This document shows, one piece after another, positions 61,218 to 64,000 of a stretch of 64,000 nucleotides of DNA (positions within the stretch are counted from its first letter, which is position 1; every line of letters starts with the position of its first letter). The DNA is from Phycomyces nitens (Eukaryota > Mucoromycota > Mucoromycetes > Mucorales > Phycomycetaceae), in NCBI GenBank assembly GCA_022702545.1, contig JAHRBC010000004.1:310001-374000 (forward strand). Reading direction: 5' to 3'. The notes under the pieces are model-generated. The model saw nothing but the letters and a program-made list of their open reading frames with translations. It had not been told where the DNA came from and did not search any database. Position numbers and translations under genes: made by a program.

Positions 61218-64000
61218 ATGTCAAAAGCACCAGAGCCTAAAAACGCAATCAGCACCTCGGTGTTTGGACTCCAAGAAACCCTGCGGAATCTCCAAAAACA
61301 ATGTCCAATCCTTTCAATTTCACAACCCAATTCACTTGATCCTCCCTGTCCTATAACTGCTGGCAATGGTAAACTTGTGTTTGGAAATCATTAATCTTGA
61401 TTTATAGATATTAAACCACTGGCAATAGAACTACATGCCTTTGGAGCTGCAAATCTCGACAAAGTACGCCAAGAGTTTACAAATCACATTAATTCCATTC
61501 GTACAATTTGTTCTCAATTTGAGACCGAAGTATTGGGAGATGTCATGAAGATGGGCTCTGGAGCAGATCCTGCATTCCGTAAACATTTTACTCACCTGAA
61601 AGTAAGCGTTAATTCTCAAGATATAGGTTATTTATGAGTGGGATTAGGAACAAGCACTTTTGGAGAGCACTGTATTGAAAGTAAAGGATACATTAAAACA
61701 CACACGAGAATACTTGGATGAATCACTGGATGATTCTGGAGACTCAAAGGCAAAGATCAAGATCCAGAAGATTGAGCGCCTGGCTCAGTCCATTGGGTAA
61801 CATTACTAAACAAAACGAGTGCTTTATACAAGAGATTAATGAAAGTGTATAGGCTAATGACATTTGTGGATTCGTCTCAAAAGACTTCATCTGGGATTCC
61901 AATGACAACCATTACTCTTGGTGGCACTGTGATTGTGGTTGATGTATGGGATTTGAGATCATAGAGATGTTACTAATGCCAATAATCAGATTGATATCGA
62001 TGCTATTGGCAGTGTATTGCGGGCAAAGGTGACATATGTGTCAGAAGCACTCCAGAATGACCAAGATGAGAGAGTATGTTATGATTAGGGTCAGTCAAGC
62101 CATATATTGACCTGTGTCTAGGTGGATAGGATGCTGGCACAGAACCTTCGATTGAAAAGTTTGGATCTATTCAAGCATAATTTGGGAACATTGGCACTCT
62201 TGGACCGTTTGAATGTCAAGTACGCCCCTACCGACTTTTTCCTGATCATCAAATGGCTTTTGGGTGATCTAAAGTCCATTTATAGTCAAGAAGTGTAAGT
62301 AGATTATCTTTATATAATGGTCAAATTCATGTGTCTTTTAGGCTTGTACTCGATGATAATCTGGCGAGTGTTTTAATGGAAGGCCATGGTATTCCAAGCA
62401 TGTATTTGGATAATCCTGGTATATCAATCTCTTACTGGATCGATAAAAAATATGTACTTGGCGGTAACTGGAAAGCCGTGCAGGAAAGCATAGACAAAGG
62501 TAAGTTTAATAGACCCAAAGTCTGCTATTAATCATTGTTACTATAGATCAGAACAACCAATTGCTCCATAAATCACACAAGTTGGTCCTCTCATTTGAAG
62601 CATCTCTTCACCCTCAACAATTCTTGCCTCCTTCAAGAACAAATTATCTGTTGGGATTCGATGAGACCGAAGACTCTGTTCAGGAAGGCCCTAATGGGTA
62701 AATGTCTATAGACACCACAATGCTACAGACTCTAATATTCTTGTCCTTGATATATAGCATCTATTACAAGATTGTAAAGGAAACCGAATCACCAAAGTTT
62801 ATTGGTGCACTGAGATTTGTCAAACCTTTACCTACATTCCCTGGGCTCCAGTCAATTCCTGTGCGATTTGTGGCAATACTTGATCCTCCTGTTCCTGCGT
62901 CTGATATTATAGTCCAAAATTTGATGAAGATCACTGGGTTTTCAAGAGAAGGTAAAGGCGATTATTAAAGTGTAAGTAATGCTTGTAAGACTAATGTAAT
63001 TCTAGACTTGAAGATCCAAAAAGTAACAACAAACACGAGTTCAGATACTCTCTCGTTAGAAGAACTACTGGTAGGAATATGCCAAGGATCTTTATTTAGT
63101 GTATATTAATATTATCCTTTAGGTTATTGATGTCAAGAATACCTCGAGTACCCCCCATACAAAAGATAGTATATTCAAAACCAATGCGCAAATTAGTTTG
63201 GTAAATGTCATATGTGTGCAAAAGAAGTATAACTAATAGTCGTGTGTACTTTTTATATAGAGTATGAATGATAGTAAAGATCAGGTTTACAAATGGACAG
63301 GATCTCAAGAAATATCTGGGAAACTTATTGACCGCATACCCTTTAATCATCCTGTCCAACTGTTCAATATTATTCAGGTAATATTCACCAAGAAGCTGTA
63401 CTTGACATCTAAGACGCCTTGTTTGAACAGTGTCTTCGCCAACAACAAATGTACAATACTCTATTCCAGAGCATATTCTACCAAAAAACACACAAATCCA
63501 CAGTCTTGACCACAACCTCTCTACAGACATTATCTCTAGACGATATTATTAAAGGTAAATACCGTGAATTATCGATAATCAGACCTTTTTATGCCATTTA
63601 AATCACTTTAGGGGAGACTACCGAAAGTTGTATACATATCGAGGTTACCGCCATCAACAATCCCCACACACTCCATCTCACTCTATCTCTACCACCCACT
63701 CATCCATTATCGCCACTCTTGTTGATTCCATTGGCGATCAACATTCCAACTGATTCACCTACACTTCCTGTAGTACGTCTAGAACAACCTAGTCCGTTTG
63801 GGACCCAAACCCACCAGTCTACAAACTGGAACCCATATGTATTTGACGAGGAGAAAATGACACGGGTAATCAGAACTGGATACAGCATTCCACTTCTTAT
63901 CCGCTGGTTGTGGAAGCGGATCAAAGCAAACGAAACTAGCCTGATAGTCAAGGCAGATCCGTTCTTAAAGAGACCCCATGATGATCCTTTATTCTGGAAA
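61218..64000 (+). CDS. MED1-like Mediator subunit (5' part, runs off the window)
   Basis: A gene of at least 14 exons starting at the ATG at 61218 (MSKAPEPKNAISTSVFG). Readable exons: 61218-61368, 61408-61601, 61648-61796, 61853-61943, 61990-62073, 62122-62294, 62342-62499, 62547-62697, 62758-62951, 63006-63070, 63123-63200, 63261-63377, about 63414-63554, and 63612 to the edge. The order of conserved-looking blocks fits the MED1 family: helical N-terminus (AIELHAFGAANLDKVRQEF), MTTITLGGTVIVVDIDIDAI, RVDRMLAQNLRLKSLDLFKHNL, YLDNPGISISYWIDKK, and LRQQQMYNTLFQSIF. MED1 is a subunit of the middle module of Mediator, which bridges activators and RNA polymerase II. The join between exons 12 and 13 does not keep frame with the obvious sites, so a small indel or unusual site is possible there. 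Family assignment is from remembered motif patterns. Confidence 0.65.

Overview
This window looks like nuclear DNA from a filamentous fungus, most probably one of the Mucorales (Mucoromycota). The evidence is AT-rich intergenic DNA, genes cut by many short (about 45-80 nt) GT-AG introns, eukaryotic housekeeping genes (REI1, NCE101, ATG10, HSP10, thiamin pyrophosphokinase, a MED1-like Mediator subunit), and above all an expanded family of rhizopuspepsin-type secreted aspartic proteases. The species cannot be named from the sequence alone. All exon joins below were read by eye from splice signals and reading frame.

Layout. 1-14.3 kb: four aspartic protease genes (called SAP1-SAP4 here, in window order) on alternating strands. 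SAP3 and SAP4 are the arms of a 2.1-kb inverted duplication. 14.3-24.2 kb: a repeat-rich interval with a dispersed repeat, a minisatellite, two LTRs in opposite orientation (one with a 5-bp target-site duplication), a gene fragment that stops at an LTR end, a 262-bp tandem array of about nine units, and a decayed Crypton-type tyrosine recombinase gene with a GCR1_C-like C-terminus. 24.4-37.7 kb: SAP5 and SAP6 (divergent members), then SAP7 and SAP8 inside a near-identical direct duplication of about 2.9 kb. 40.3-40.7 kb: a protease pseudogene that has lost its second catalytic Asp. 41.5-51.2 kb: a compact housekeeping island (REI1, NCE101-like, a small secreted protein, ATG10, an unknown gene, HSP10, thiamin pyrophosphokinase). 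52.7-55.6 kb: SAP9, an inverted third copy of the SAP7/8 segment. 55.9-60.3 kb: repeats, tRNA-like/SINE-like elements and a Tc1/mariner remnant. 61.2-64.0 kb: a many-exon MED1-like gene running off the right edge.

The nine intact proteases share one exon plan: exon 1 carries signal peptide, propeptide and first catalytic DTG or DSG; exon 2 is the N-lobe with the flap; exon 3 is always 75 nt; exon 4 carries the second DTG and the C-lobe. All would be secreted acid endopeptidases for extracellular protein breakdown. The locus shows active family growth by inverted and direct duplication, exchange between copies, and loss. No bacterial operons, CRISPR arrays or defence systems are present. The points most worth following are the mosaic proteases, the two-subtype 262-bp array and the Crypton relic.
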